Shown piece after piece: positions 32,124 to 43,704 of a DNA stretch of 64,000 bases (position 1 is its first letter; each line of letters begins with the position of its first letter). Both the position numbers and the translations under genes were made by a program. The notes beneath the pieces are model-generated. The model made no database searches. It saw only the letters and a list, made by a program, of their open reading frames with translations, and had not been told where the DNA came from. The stretch is from Tetragonia tetragonoides (Eukaryota; Streptophyta; Magnoliopsida; Caryophyllales; Aizoaceae), in assembly GCA_038025085.1 (NCBI GenBank), contig CM076147.1, forward strand, positions 33,952,766-34,016,765, in the 5' to 3' direction.

Positions 32124-33037
32124 AATATTTCGCCCAATTTTGAGGGGGTCGAACACTGGGAAGATGCTCATCTCGGTACGAGGGTCGGGTTTGCTGTCTG
32201 CCTTCTGGATCGACCAAGTGACCCTGCACAATGTAAACAGAAGTAAACTACCTCGGGGGGTCGACCCGAGAAGACCCCTCTGATGGTAAAGTTAGAGAGT
32301 GATTTGTACGTGAGGTACTTTAATGTAAGAGAAGGTGTGGTCGATTTGATGGCGTGGGGGTTGATTGAGTGATTGAGTATGAGGATCACGCCTTAAGGAC
32401 GCAATGTCACAGCAGAATGTCAGAGGATTCTCTCTCTGTTGCGTTAATAATCGTGAATGTTCCCCCAATGGAAGAAACTTACCTTTGCCTTGAATACTGT
32501 GCAGGTATTTATAGGGCAACAGTTGGCTAGCCCCGACGAATGAGTAGTAGCCATGTAGCCTCGTCCGTACGTTTCTCTCTTAGTCGGTTTAGAGAGGGAG
32601 GTCACGTGAGCTTTGGTACGGCCCCCTGAGGGTGCTCCATGTCAGGGGTGGTACAATTGATGTCATCACCGTAGTCCTTTGAGCTTTGAAGTAGTGGGCG
32701 TCAAGGCATTTGCCCGAATCTTTCATGGAGTATCCGTTCAGTACATTTGTTGGCATCACCTCTATGTTCTAGAAGTCGTTTGGGTCGACTCTTATGTGGG
32801 TCGACCATTTAGTTCATGCTGGGAGCATAACGTCGATCTTCTGGTCGATGTAGATCTTCTCGGGTCTGACGGGGATGCTGAGTGATGGTCGAGGGGATCC
32901 TTGACTTGAGACCTCCTATCGCTGTAGGAAGTCGGTACTTCATGGGTCGAGGCGGCTTTGACACTGCCTAGGGCCAAAGTCGTGTCTCTGAGGAAGGGAT
33001 GATGGTCGATCCCTCGGCCCTCGATATTTTGGGTATA
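32124..33037 (-). mobile_element. 5' LTR (and short leader) of element A
   Basis: It starts TGATATACCC at 33037. A TATA-like CCTATAAATACC lies on the minus strand near 32516-32505. The exact inner LTR end is unclear because no second LTR remains for comparison. U3 is rich in GTCGA motifs (32780-33010). Confidence 0.65.
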
Positions 33038-35367
33038 TCATTCTTGATTCCAAGTAAGTGTTTTTAATGCCTTTTGATTAATTAAAAGCGTATTCTCGAT
33101 TCAAGTTCATTGTTTTTGATGAACCTAGTTTTGTATGAGTAAACCCTAATTTATTTTTTGCCTAGGGTTTGCTAGATTCTATTATTTTTGCATGATAGGA
33201 TCATGATTAGGGTTGGGCTTGTTGTTTTATTGAATTGAATCAAAGTTTGAGTTTAAAAAGGTTGAATCTTGTGTTTAATTAAATCTGGAAATTTATTAAT
33301 TATTCAGATTTAATTTAGATTTAAATTTGTTAAATTGATTAACAAAAAAAAATAGAGATAATACCGTACAGTGCACGGCTGGGCCATGCGCCGCCGCTGC
33401 GCAGCTGTCGCGGCTGCCAGCGGCCAACCACTGCTGGCGGCAGCTCAGCGGGGCCCGCCGGTGGTGGTGCGGTGGTGGTTGATGATGGTGTTGTTGGTTG
33501 ACTTGTTTTGACTTGTTGACTTGTTTTAAGGTTTTGGAAAGTTTCCTAATTTAATTTATATAATTTGATTTTTGGAAATTTTGAGCATGCATGAGTAACT
33601 GAAAATTCCAGCAACTTAATTAATTTAATTAAGGGTACTAAATCATCTTTAAAGTTTAATAAAGAGGTTTAGAAGTCAAAGTTTTGACTATTGGTGTATT
33701 GTGGATTTGTTAGGGGCCGTTGACCGCACGTGAACGTATGGAGCTTACGTTAATTTGTCGTGATTGCCTTATTGCTAAAGGTAATTCATCGTCTAGTATG
33801 GGTTTGTGAATTATGTAAATTCTTTGTCATAATTCATGTCTAGTGGAATTTGTATTCATGTTGTCTGGTATTGGATTGAGAATGATAATTCATATTTGGA
33901 CTTGTGAGTACTTTGGAGAAAGGGATAATTGATGTTTTTTTCCTTGGGATAATTTGTATAGAATTATATTGGTGAATGCATGTTATATATTGGAAATTCA
34001 CTTTGTGTAGCAATGTCTACTTGTTGATATTCATGTGAGAAGATGCATGATTTATTATGGTTTATTGAACGAAAATTATGTTAATAATTGTTCAATTGAA
34101 ATATAGCTTGTATTGCTATTTTTGTATCATGTTGGTAAGCATGTGGATTCATGTTAGTAAGCATGTTACTTCAATAAGTTGAGATGAACTTTGACTATTG
34201 GAACCTATTTAAAGGTATTGAACTAGGTGGTTATGAATTGAGGCCTAGATGTCATTCATGTAAAATTTGCCATCGGAAATTGTAACCATTTTGTGTTACT
34301 TGAGCATTGCCAAGATTATGTGATTTTACTTGACTATGTGATCACCTTTGAATTGATAAATTGAGAGTTAAGATCTCTTTGGTAATGATTCCACCAAAGG
34401 GAGCGAATGGCAATTGTCAATTGGTACGTGGCGTGGGTTTCATTGGTTATGGCCCCAACATAATTGGTTAAAGCTTGTATCCATACATGAATAATTGGGA
34501 AAGTGAAGTTTTAATTGGGAAACTGTTCTTCTTGTAAACCTAAGGGTTGAGAGCGGGTATGCATACTTAGGATCATCTAGAAGTACTTCCGGAGTCATCT
34601 ATACTCCGGGACGGTTGATCCCTCTTTGCTATTATGCACAGGACTTTTGATCCTATTGAGCCTTCTGCGGTTGGTTCTGACATTCATGCGATTCTCTTCT
34701 CTATAATGAACTTGGCTAATGGGTAGTAAGAAATATTGGATTTATTATTTGGGTTGTTTGGTTGTTTAAATTAAAGCATGTCGTCTTTTATTTATTCAAG
34801 CATGATTTGTAAGCATGATGGCTTAACTTGGAGATTTAAATGGACTATGTGGTTATGAATTACTCAGCGTAGCTGATTTGTTATTTTTCTTTTTACTTGT
34901 GTTTATTGTCCATTTCTCTTCAATGGTGGGCCTATGATGAACCTATATGGAATTCGTCTATATGGGCGAGTAGATTGACAGGTCTTTGTAGCTCGTGGTG
35001 TGAGCTAGGAGAGGTGACGAAAGAAGATTGTATATCTTCTAAGAACAAATAATTTTCATTGTTGAGACTGGAATTTCTTTAGTATTGAGATTTTTATTTA
35101 TTATAATGAGATTAATTCTCTTGCATGAGAATTAATAGTTTATTATTTCTTATTTCATTTGGATTAATTGTGTTAAGTCTAGTCGGAAAAGATAGTTATT
35201 ATTTAATTATCTAGTACGTATGTTTGGGATATAAACATTTGGTTTCTTTCTAGCCTTGTATTTAATTTGAACATTTACGGCGGTAGCGCTTCGAATCTCC
35301 AGGGTTTTTCCGCTGCAACTCGTGATTTTAAATGGTTTTAAATTAGACGGAAATTCGGGGTGTTACA
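33038..35367 (+). mobile_element. 5' LTR of element C, left end missing
   Basis: From TTGATTCCAAGTAAG near 33041 it is collinear with the 3' LTR from about 41549 to 45581, ending GGGGTGTTACA. It lacks the CACTA element present in the 3' LTR and shows the intact target site at about 33489. A GC-rich patch near 33380-33470 contains short inverted repeats. Confidence 0.88.
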
Positions 35368-35370
35368 AGT

Positions 35371-35383
35371 TGGTATCAGAGCC
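35371..35383 (+). other. Primer-binding site of element C (initiator Met tRNA)
   Basis: TGGTATCAGAGCC three bases after the LTR end. It is complementary to the 3' end of plant initiator methionine tRNA. Confidence 0.9.
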
Positions 35384-35606
35384 AGGTTAGGAAGCATATG
35401 TTAGGAGTTTTCAACCTATTAGTATGAATGGCATAGTGGGAAAAGTATATCATTAAGATGTACTCATAGATGAAAACTTAAATAGACTTAAGTTATGTGA
35501 ATAAAAGCTTTGTAAGACGAAATGAGTTTAATTGTTTCTTTTTACTTGTTTTGGTATTATTTGAAGTACTAGAGTGAAGTACTAACGTGTTGTTTCCCGT
35601 TTGTAG

Positions 35607-36159
35607 ATGAGTCGTTCACCTAGAGATCCGCGAACTCTGCAATGGAAGGGGGACAAGCGCTTATATGAATTCGAGGACGAGGCGCGTGCGATCTTCAAGA
35701 AAGTATAATGACTACCATGGAGATAAGTCTGCTTTGAGGTCACAACACATGAGGGCGTATGTTATATACAAGGCTTTTGGACATAACCAGATTTGGGTGG
35801 CTTTCAGAGATAAGCTTCATGACGAGTGGGAGAAATCCTACGACGCGGGAAAGTCGTTCAAGGAGAGCTTCGACTCTTTCTTTAGATGCGCAATGCGCTG
35901 GCCGCTGGAGTATTTCACGAAGCATCCCGGCATCATCGATAAGATTGACAAGATGAAGGAACTTGCGTTTGTTGAGATACAGCGTAAGTTTAGATTTCCG
36001 CCACATCTTGCTAAAGAGGATAATGAGGAAGTGGTCGATGAGGCCAAGGAGCTTGAAAAGGAGTTGTTTAATGAGCTTGACCAGAGTCTCGAGGAAATCT
36101 ACCAAGAGACACTGCAAGCAAAGCGCGCGAAGAAGCGCAAGATAGCGAAGAGAGCGTGA
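35607..36159 (+). pseudogene. Extra leader ORF upstream of gag in element C, frameshifted
   Basis: ATG at 35607 (MSRSPRDPRTLQWKGDKRLY) stops at TAA near 35706. The other frame, open over 35665-36159, picks up at once with YNDYHGDKSALRSQHMRAYV and runs to TGA. One frameshift thus separates two parts of a ~180-residue protein. It has no domain I recognise: a middle with several Trp/Phe (QIWVAFRDKLHDEWE), an acidic probable coiled coil (DEAKELEKELFNELDQSLEE) and a basic C terminus (KRAKKRKIAKRA) that could be a nuclear signal. It lies between the primer site and gag, where chromoviruses normally have only a short leader. Confidence 0.6.
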
Positions 36160-36659
36160 TTCTAGTTTTATTTAGTTTTATTGGAAGTAAACTATTTGAG
36201 ACTTTATTTGGGCCTGCGAGCCATTTGTTTTTGACATTTTGGTTAGAATGTTATTATTTTACTTTACTTCATGTTATTGAGGCTTGGTTTGCAAGTACTC
36301 ATTTTTGAGAACAAATATATGATTATTTGATTTATGAGATGGAATTTTTGCAAGAAATTGTGTTATTTACTTGCTATTTGGAGCATGAGTATTGTGAAAG
36401 CGCCTATGAGAAAGGATGTTTCATTATGATTGTTATTTTTTTATTTTTGAGAAAGAACAAAGTCAATTGAAACTTGAGCTTGCTAGTACGCAAGAGTGTG
36501 ATAAGGCCATGCTTGATGCAATAAGAGCCTAGAGCCCTAGTTGGCTATTAAACATATATACGAGTCAAGTGTATATGTTAGTGGTAATATCGCACCTGGG
36601 TGTGATATGGGTAGCTAATACCTTTTTCTTTTGCTTTTGTTGATCCTTTAGGTTGCTAG

Positions 36660-37487
36660 ATGCCACCTAGAAGAAATAGACAGAGAGCCGAGGAGTCTAC
36701 CAGTTCTATGGGAGATAATAACAATAACGTCGGAAATGGAGAGGAAATGGCGCAAGCCTTGTTAGCGCAACTTGCACAGTCGCAGCAAGCCTTAGCGCAG
36801 TCCAATGCATTCATCGCGCAGATGATGCAGAGGGAAGACACAAGGGTAGCTGGAGGTGACGATTTTGCCTCAGTGTCTAAGAAGATTAAAGGGCATAATC
36901 CGCCTGTGTTTGAGGGGTGCGAGGATCCCGTACTTCTCGACGATTGGACACGAGATTTAGAGAAAATCTTCGCGATAACTGGGTGTCCGGAGGCAGTTAA
37001 GGTAGAAAGTGTTGTCTATCTATTCCGGAAGAAGGCAGATCGTTGGTGGACAACCAATGGCACATCCATTAGAGCACGACAGGGTTTTAACTGGGAGATG
37101 TTCAAAACGGTCCTTAGAGAGGAGTTCTACCCAGAGTATCTCCAGGACCAGAAATATAACGACTTCTTGAAATTAATCCAAGGGAGGATGACAGTTTAGG
37201 AGTATGCTAAAAATTTTGACGACCTAGCTCATTTCACGGGAGGATTAGTCCCTACGGAACAGCATAGGGCCCGTAGATTCCAAAATGGGTTGTATTGGAC
37301 CATTCGTGAGTCTTTTGCGGATTATAAGTGTCAGACCGTGCAAGAGGTCTACAATCGTGCTGCGAACCAAGCTGCGATTTTCAAGCACAGAGAGGAAGTC
37401 ACTGGGAAAAAGAGGAAGTTTGACGACCATCAGGGTAGTGGTGGCGATAAGAAGGATAAGTTCCGAGGAGGGAACAACCAGAATGGC

Positions 37488-37525
<38 letters not shown>

Positions 37526-37750
37526 GGGGAATAACCACAATGAGGGTGGGAATTCCAAGAATGGAGATGGCAAGAATGGTAATGGAAATGGCCATCGTAA
37601 TAATGGGGTTGGAAGGGCAGATCCTACATTTGCAAGAAGTGCAATAAGAATCACCCAGGGGTTGATTGTGCTGGAAATAAGGTTAGATGCTTCGATTGTC
37701 AAGAGTTGGGGCGTCGATCATTTGAGTGTCCTAAGAAGGACAATGGAAGT
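36660..37750 (+). pseudogene. Element C gag with one stop and a frameshift
   Basis: ATG 36660 (MPPRRNRQRAEESTSSMGDN) leads through a Gln/Ala-rich stretch to the Gag core (FEGCEDPVLLDDWTRDLEKI, FRKKADRWW, FKTVLREEFYP). TAG at 37197-37199 replaces one codon in TV*EYAKNFDDL, and the frame then continues. A polyasparagine run encoded by (AAC)n lies at 37488-37525. The CCHC zinc knuckle (CFDCQELGRRSFEC) is present near 37690 but in a different frame, so a frameshift lies around 37600. Confidence 0.85.
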
Positions 37751-37769
37751 TAATGAATTCATACCCAAG

Positions 37770-38018
37770 ATAACGAAAGTGTTTGTGATGTATGAATTGG
37801 CTTAGCAAGTATAAAGCGAGAATCGATTGTAGTGAACAAAAGATATCGCTGAAAGGGCCTAGAGGTAATAGAATCTCTTATAAAGGAATTGTCACTAAGG
37901 GAGGAATTGGGATTATTTTGATGCTAGTGGCAAAGAAACATTTAGAGTAGGGATGTAAGGGATTTTTTTGTCACATGCATAATGTAGAGGGAATAGACGA
38001 GGAATCTCAAAGATTGAT
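37770..38018 (+). pseudogene. Element C protease remnant
   Basis: The Asp-Thr/Ser-Gly active-site half of protease is missing. Only the tail WLSKYKARIDCSEQKISLKG remains (about 37797-37860), followed by a broken linker to RT. The deletion removes protease function. Confidence 0.6.
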
Positions 38019-38710
38019 GTGGTCAATGAGTTTCCGGATGTGTTTTCTAAGGAGATTCCTGGTATGCCACCAGTGAGGGATACTGTGTTTCAAATTGACC
38101 TAGTTCCTGGAACAGGTCCGATTTCGAGGGCACCGTATAGAATGACACCTTTAGAGATGAAAGAGCTAAAGGAGCAATTAGAAGAGTTGTTAGAGAAAGG
38201 GTACATTAGACCTAGTGTGTCACTGTGGGGCGCACCAGTTCTATTTGTTAGTAAGAAGGATGGTAGTCTGCGTCTTTGCATTGACTATCGCGAGTTGAAC
38301 AAGGTCACTGTCAAGCATAGGTATACTTTACCTAGAATTGAGGACTTGTTTGATCAACTCCAAGGGGCTGGAGTGTTTTCGAAGGTGGATTTGCGGTCTG
38401 ATTATCATCAACTGAGGATTGATGAGGTCGATATTGCAAAAACTGCCTTTAGGACAAGGTATGGGCATTATGAGTTTACTGTTATGCCATTTGGGTTAAC
38501 TAATGCACCTGCAAAGTTTATGGAGATGATGAATAACACCTTTAGACCATATCTGGATAGTTTTGTGGTCGTGTTTATGGATGATATTTTGGTGTATTCG
38601 AAAGACAAGGAGGAACACGTAAGACACTTGAGGACTGTCTTGGAGGTGTTGCGAAATGAGAAGTTGTATGCTAAACTCTCAAAGTGTGAGTTTTGGTTAG
38701 AGAATGTTGT
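38019..38710 (+). pseudogene. Element C reverse transcriptase, C-terminal part deleted
   Basis: The Ty3/gypsy RT blocks are all visible: [69 protein letters not shown] and the catalytic FMDD ([13 protein letters not shown], about 38570-38605), then KCEFWLE. Directly after this the connection region that normally leads to RNase H (roughly 80-90 codons) is deleted, and the frame runs on out of register to 38843. Confidence 0.9.
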
Positions 38711-38719
38711 TTTGACTAC

Positions 38720-39400
38720 AGTGTTAGTCTTGATTATGCGTCACTATATACGGACAATGTTTATTTATATGCTTCAAAGAATGGGTTGGGGTGTGTACTT
38801 ATGCAAAATGGCAAGGTGGTTGCTTATGCCTCTCGCCAGTTGAAAGTGCATGAGAATAATTACCCTACTCATGACATGGAGTTAGCTGCTGTGATTTTCG
38901 CCTAGAAAATCTGGAGGCATTACTTGTATGGAGCTCGTTGCAAGATCTTTACAGATCACAAGAGTTTGAATTATATCTTCATTCAAAAGGAGTTGAATAT
39001 GAGGCAACGGAGATGGCTCGAGTTGATATCTGAGTACGATCTGGATATTCAGTATCACGAGGAAAATGCCAATGTAGTGGCTGATGGGTTGAGTAGGAAG
39101 ACTTCACACACTGTGAATAACATGATTGTGCTACCATATGACTTGTGTGAAGAATTCAGGAAGTTGGACTTAGAAATTGTTCAACAAGGTGACACTGCAG
39201 TGTTACTGAATGCACTTGTAGTGCGAACGTCGATCTATGATGAGATCCGACAGTTGCAAGTTCATGACCCATTTCTAGAGGAGTTACGTGTCAAGATCAA
39301 GGATGGGAAGCATCCTGATTATGAGATCCTCGATGATGGTACGATCAAGATGAAGGGGCGTTGGTGTGTGCCAAACAACGTCGAGCTGAGAGAAGGATTC
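38720..39400 (+). pseudogene. Element C RNase H
   Basis: It resumes as [20 protein letters not shown] and [23 protein letters not shown] at 38903-38905 replaces a leucine codon before KIWRHYLYG. Then [32 protein letters not shown] and [10 protein letters not shown] complete RNase H. A frameshift near 39390 separates it from integrase. Confidence 0.85.
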
Positions 39401-40706
39401 TAGATGAGGTGCATGGAACTGCGTATTCTATTCACCCAGGTGGTGATAAGCTGTACAAAGACTTAAAACTTCAATTTTGGTGGACAAACATAAAGCGAGA
39501 ATGTGCTGAGTATGTGGCAAGGTGTCTTACTTGTCAAAAGGTGAAGATCGAACACAGAAGGCCTGGAGGTCTTGTTCAATCGCTGGAAATTCCTGGATGG
39601 AAATGGGATTCAATCTCGATGGATTTCATGACTGGATTACCAAAGATGAGGTCTTGGAAGGACACTATTTGGGTTATTGTCGACCGACTGACAAAAACGA
39701 CAAGATACATTGCAATGAAGAAGACTTGGTCAATGGACCAACTCGCTGAAGCTTACGTGAAAGAAGTCTTAAGGTTACATGGCGTGCCTAAAGACATTGT
39801 GTCAGACAGGGATTCGAGATTCTTGTTCAATTTTTGGGATAAATTGCAGAATGCTTTTGGTACAAAGTTGAAGTTTAGTACGGCATTTCATCCTGCGACA
39901 GATGGTCAAACGGAGTGTACTATTCAGACACTGGAGGACATGTTAAGAGCTTGTGCTCTAGAGATGAAGGACTCTCGGGAGAAGAGCTTGCCTTTGATTG
40001 AGTTCTCTTACAACAATAGCTACCATGCGAGCATTGGTAGAGCACCTTACGAGGCGTTGTATGGGAGGAAGTGTCGATCTCCTACGTGTTGAAACGACAT
40101 AAGTGAGACCTTTGTTTTGGGTCCAGATTTTATCCAAGAGACTGTGGATCAAGTGTGGATCAAGTGAAACTTGTCCAGGAGAAGATGAAAGCTGCACAAG
40201 ATAGACATAAAGCTTATGCAGATCAACATCGAAGAATGGAGGAATTACAGGTTGGTGAGAAGGTACTTCTCAAAGTATCACCTACTCGTGGAGTGATGAG
40301 ATTTGGGCGCAAAAGGAAGATTAGCCCAAAGTACATTGGACCTTATGAGATTCTTGAAAGGATTGGAGAGGTCGCTTATAGGCTTGCTATGCTTATGGAT
40401 TTGGAGCAAGTGCACGATGTGTTCCACGTGTCGCAACTCAAGAGGTATCACCATGATCCAAGTCATGTGCTGAATCCTGAAAAGGTAGTGTTAGATGACA
40501 CACTTACCAATGAAGAGCAACCAGTTTGAGTCCTTGAGGAGCGAACTAAACCTGTGAGGATCCTAGACGAGAAAATGAAGAAAAATCGTGCGTCTACGAT
40601 CAATCTTGTTAAAGTGTTGTGGGCTAACAACAAAGTCGAGGAAGCGACTTGGGAGACCGAGCCTGATATGCGCAAGCGTTATCCTCAACTGTTCGAACAA
40701 GGTACT
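39385..40706 (+). pseudogene. Element C integrase and chromodomain-like tail
   Basis: The HHCC zinc finger (HGTAYSIHPGG ... CLTCQ) and DDE core (SMDFMTGLP, SDRDSRFLFNFW, DGQTECTIQTLE) are complete to 40091, where TGA replaces a Trp codon. A tandem 11-base repeat (GTGGATCAAGT twice, about 40143-40164) shifts frame. The C-terminal domain resumes (RKRKISPKYIGPYEILERIG, HDVFHVSQLKRY). TGA near 40527 precedes a chromodomain-like end (VKVLWANNKVEEATWE). Chromodomains of this type can direct integration to particular chromatin. Confidence 0.85.
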
Positions 40707-40974
40707 TAACCTTAGTTTCGAGGTCGAAACCTTTTTAAGGGGGGAAGGGTCTAACAATCCACAAGCGAAAGAATGAGACTGGAAAACTCATTGCATTGCA
40801 TTGCATTGCATCATGCTCATTTTTTTTGTTGTTTGGAAAAGTTGTGAAAACTTTTAAACTTTCGAGTTACATTATTGTGTTGAACTTTGAAAGTGTGGTG
40901 GAAAAAAAACTTCGCCTTATGGAACTAGCTTCACTTTGGTGGTGATCCTAAGTTTCGAGGACGAAACTTCTTTT

Positions 40975-40987
40975 AAGGGGGTAAGGA
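40975..40987 (+). other. Polypurine tract of element C
   Basis: AAGGGGGTAAGGA immediately before the LTR start TGTAATACCCCG. A similar purine run at about 40736 may be an older duplicate. Confidence 0.7.
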
Positions 40988-41176
40988 TGTAATACCCCGT
41001 ATTATTATTCATTTTAGAATAATAATTACTTAAAAAGAAAATGCAATTTTGAATTTAAAATATTAATTGGGCTCATGAATTAAAATTCCTAATTAATTTA
41101 TGGGTTTGTTTTGGATCTAATTAAATTAATTGGGCCAAAATAAATTAAAGCAATTGGGCTTAATTGTTTTCGGATT

Positions 41177-41220
41177 GGCCGAAAATAATTAAGGCCTAGT
41201 TGAGGCCATTATTTTCGGCC
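41177..41220. promoter_or_regulatory. Inverted repeat in the U3 of the element C LTR
   Basis: GGCCGAAAATAAT at 41177-41189 and its exact complement ATTATTTTCGGCC at 41208-41220 flank AAGGCC...AGGCC. It can form a 13-bp stem. Related TTTTCGG/CCGAAAA copies lie just outside, at 41167 and 41224. Confidence 0.6.
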
Positions 41221-42034
41221 GAGCCGAAAATATGGGCAAGGATCAGTTTTATTTTTTTGTGAAAATCTTTTCCTAAAAAGGTGGATTTTGGGAGGGTTGA
41301 CTGGTTATTAGTTTAGGAAGTTGAAGGAGAAAAGGAATGGCTAGAATTAGGGATTTGGTTTCCTAATTGGACTCAACTTCCTCACTCATCAACTTAACCT
41401 AGAATAAACAAAAAAAAAAAAAACAAAACAAAACAAAAAAGTCACTCATCTTTCCCTCTCTCAAAACTCACGCACGACCCTCGGGATAAGAAGAAAATTT
41501 TCAACACTCTTTCACAATTCATCCTCTTGCTCAAGTTTAAACCTTTTTGATTCCAAATAAGTATTTTTAATGCCTTTTGATTAATTAAAAGCGTATTCTC
41601 GATTGAAATTCATTGTTTTTGATGAATCCTAGTTTTGTATGAGTAAACCCTAATTTATGTTTTGCTGAGGGTTTGCTAGATTCTATTATTTTTTCATGAT
41701 AGGATCATGATTATGGTTGGGTATGTTATTTTATTGAATTGAATCAAAGTTTGAGTTTAAAAAGGTTGAATCTTGTGTTTAATTAAATCTGAAAATTTAT
41801 TAATTATTCAGATTTAGTTTAGATTTAAATTTGTTAAATTGATTAACAAAAAAAAAAGAGATAATACCGTGCGGTGCACGGCTGAGCTGTGTGCAGCTCA
41901 CGGCGGCGCCGTGCGCAGCCGTTGCGCTGTTGTCGCAGCCGCCTGCCGTGGCTACTGCCAGCAGGCCAGCCACTGCTGGCGGCAGCTCAACGGGGCCCGC
42001 CGGTGGTGGTGCGGTGGTGGTTGATGATGGTGTT

Positions 42035-43704
42035 CACTAGCACAAAAGTCATCATAGGCGTGGCCCCATAGGCGTCGGTTCTTTAAGACAATCGACGCCT
42101 ATAATAATGCGGTGGCATAATTGTAAATAGATGGTGAAGTATAGGCATCGGTTATCTTGAACAACCATCGCCTATGTCAAAAAATTAATTAAAAAAAACA
42201 GTGGAAAAGTATGGGCGTCGGCTCAACTAATCAACCGACGCCTATGTGCAAGGTATGTACGTCGGTCGCTTAGAATAACCGACGCATATGATTACAAAAA
42301 AAAAAAACACGTTGAAGTATCATCCCCCTCTTCCCCATTTTAAAATATCTAACCCTAACACCCTTGGTATATCCGCCTCCCCTCTATACTCCTTCTCTCT
42401 CATCTGAACTGCTCCCATTTCTCCCTCTCTCTCTCTACATCTGAACTACTCGGTTACCATCTCCTCCCTCATCTCCTGTTCAGTTTTCTCTCTCCTTAAT
42501 TTCTTCATTACAACAAATTGTTCCCTCTCCAAATGCAAGGCTAGTTCCATAATAAGAATTTTTGGTTTGATAACTGTTCATCCTATTCGGCCTTCATCCT
42601 TTCTTTCTCTCTCCCCCTCTCACTTGGCCTGCTTTATCCTTCTCTTCAATTGCAGATCTCCTCATAATCATCCCTCTCAAACTCAATTTTAGAAATTTAA
42701 TTTGTGATGAAAATATGTGGTTTCAATATGGGGCGATTTACTCAATCAAAGTTGTGATATGAACGGAATTCGAATCAATTAAGGGATTTGTTGTGTCATG
42801 TAGATCGTTGTCTGAGATGAAGGGAATTCCTCATAAGTATTCCTATTTTGCGAACGTTTGTTGTGAGCTCGGAACGTTCTCTCCTTGACTGCAATTGGTT
42901 TTGCCAGGTAGTTACAAGGTGCGTTAATTATTGATTTCAGCAGCTCAATTTTCAAGATCTATACTTCTTTCCTGTTTCACAATTTTAATATTTCATCTGT
43001 TAACTTTCCTTAATTATTTTTTCTATTTTCGTTCAATGTTTATAATTTTGTTGTTATGTTGGACTAAATATTTAATCTTCATTTCATATTTGACAGAGTG
43101 TCTATAGCAAAATTGAGATTGAAAGGCAAGCGGTCAAGCGTTTTGGAGCCTTCTCTTTTTCTTCTTTTTAGATCTGGTTTTTATGTATTTTTCGGTTTAA
43201 TCTTGTATCAAGTCTTGGGTATAAATGTTGTAATGTGTAAATGAAAACCAATTGAATTGATGAGTTTTGTAGTTTGTTTTGGTACAACTTTTCGCTGTTC
43301 TACACGATTTGTTTGATTGCTAAAGGATCCAGAACAACAAGTACCATTCAAAACAGAACAGAGGACATTGTTTTTTACAATTTTGATTTTGTTTTTAAAG
43401 AAGTCTCCACAGGCATCGGTTAATCTATAGAACTGACGCCAAAAGTCCGAGAATAGGCATCGGTTGAACGGTTTGACCGCTGCCAGTAGTCTACTTTAGG
43501 CGTCGGTTCAATAGCTCAACCGACGCCTATGATACAATATTGGCGTCGGTTCAACAGCTCAACCGACGCCTATTCCCCATTATAGGCATCGGTTTAAAAT
43601 TGACGCCTATGACTTCGACTTTTGGCGTCACGTAGTATACATCGGTTCATAACCGACGCCTATCTGTGTTTTAACCGACGCATATGACCTCTTTTGTACT
43701 AGTG
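42035..43704. mobile_element. Non-autonomous CACTA element in the element C 3' LTR (1670 bp)
   Basis: Termini CACTAGCACAAAAG and, inverted, CACTAGTACAAAAG. A perfect 3-bp target duplication GTT lies at 42032-42034 and 43705-43707. Subterminal TAGGCGTCGGTT/AACCGACGCCTA repeats occur at both ends. The 5' LTR has the empty site. The interior (42300-43270) looks transcript-like, with a CT-rich leader (42310-42500), TTTTTAG and TTGACAG motifs, and an AT-rich tail with AATGAAAACC. No transposase was recognised. Confidence 0.92.

Larger units (their letters stand above)
27164..33037 (-). mobile_element. Ty3/gypsy element A (Tat clade), 3' half missing
   Basis: Minus strand order: 5' LTR beginning TGATATACCC at 33037, primer-binding site TGGCGCCGTCTG, gag, protease, RT. 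It is cut at the RT/RNase H joint (FISRSTDRC) by the right end of element B. The LTR differs from that of B, so A and B are separate elements, not one inverted element. Its LTR start abuts truncated LTR sequence of element C at 33038, showing insertion of A into C. RNase H, integrase and the 3' LTR are absent from the window. Confidence 0.85.

Noticed and set aside
17165..33037. A single Tat element with its 3' half inverted (RT end in A adjoining RNase H start in B)
   Set aside because: The A LTR (TGATATACCC...) and B LTR (TGTAGACTCC...TTACA) are unrelated in sequence, so these are two elements. The shared joint at RT/RNase H remains curious and is reported.
33380..33480. GC-rich patch in element C LTR as another copy of the element B palindrome
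   Set aside because: It holds CAGCGGCC and GCTGGCGGCAGC inverted pieces but not CCGCTAGCGG, so it is not counted with the element B module.
37430..37702. Minus-strand frame rich in Leu over element C gag
   Set aside because: Shadow of the (AAC)n polyasparagine run in gag.
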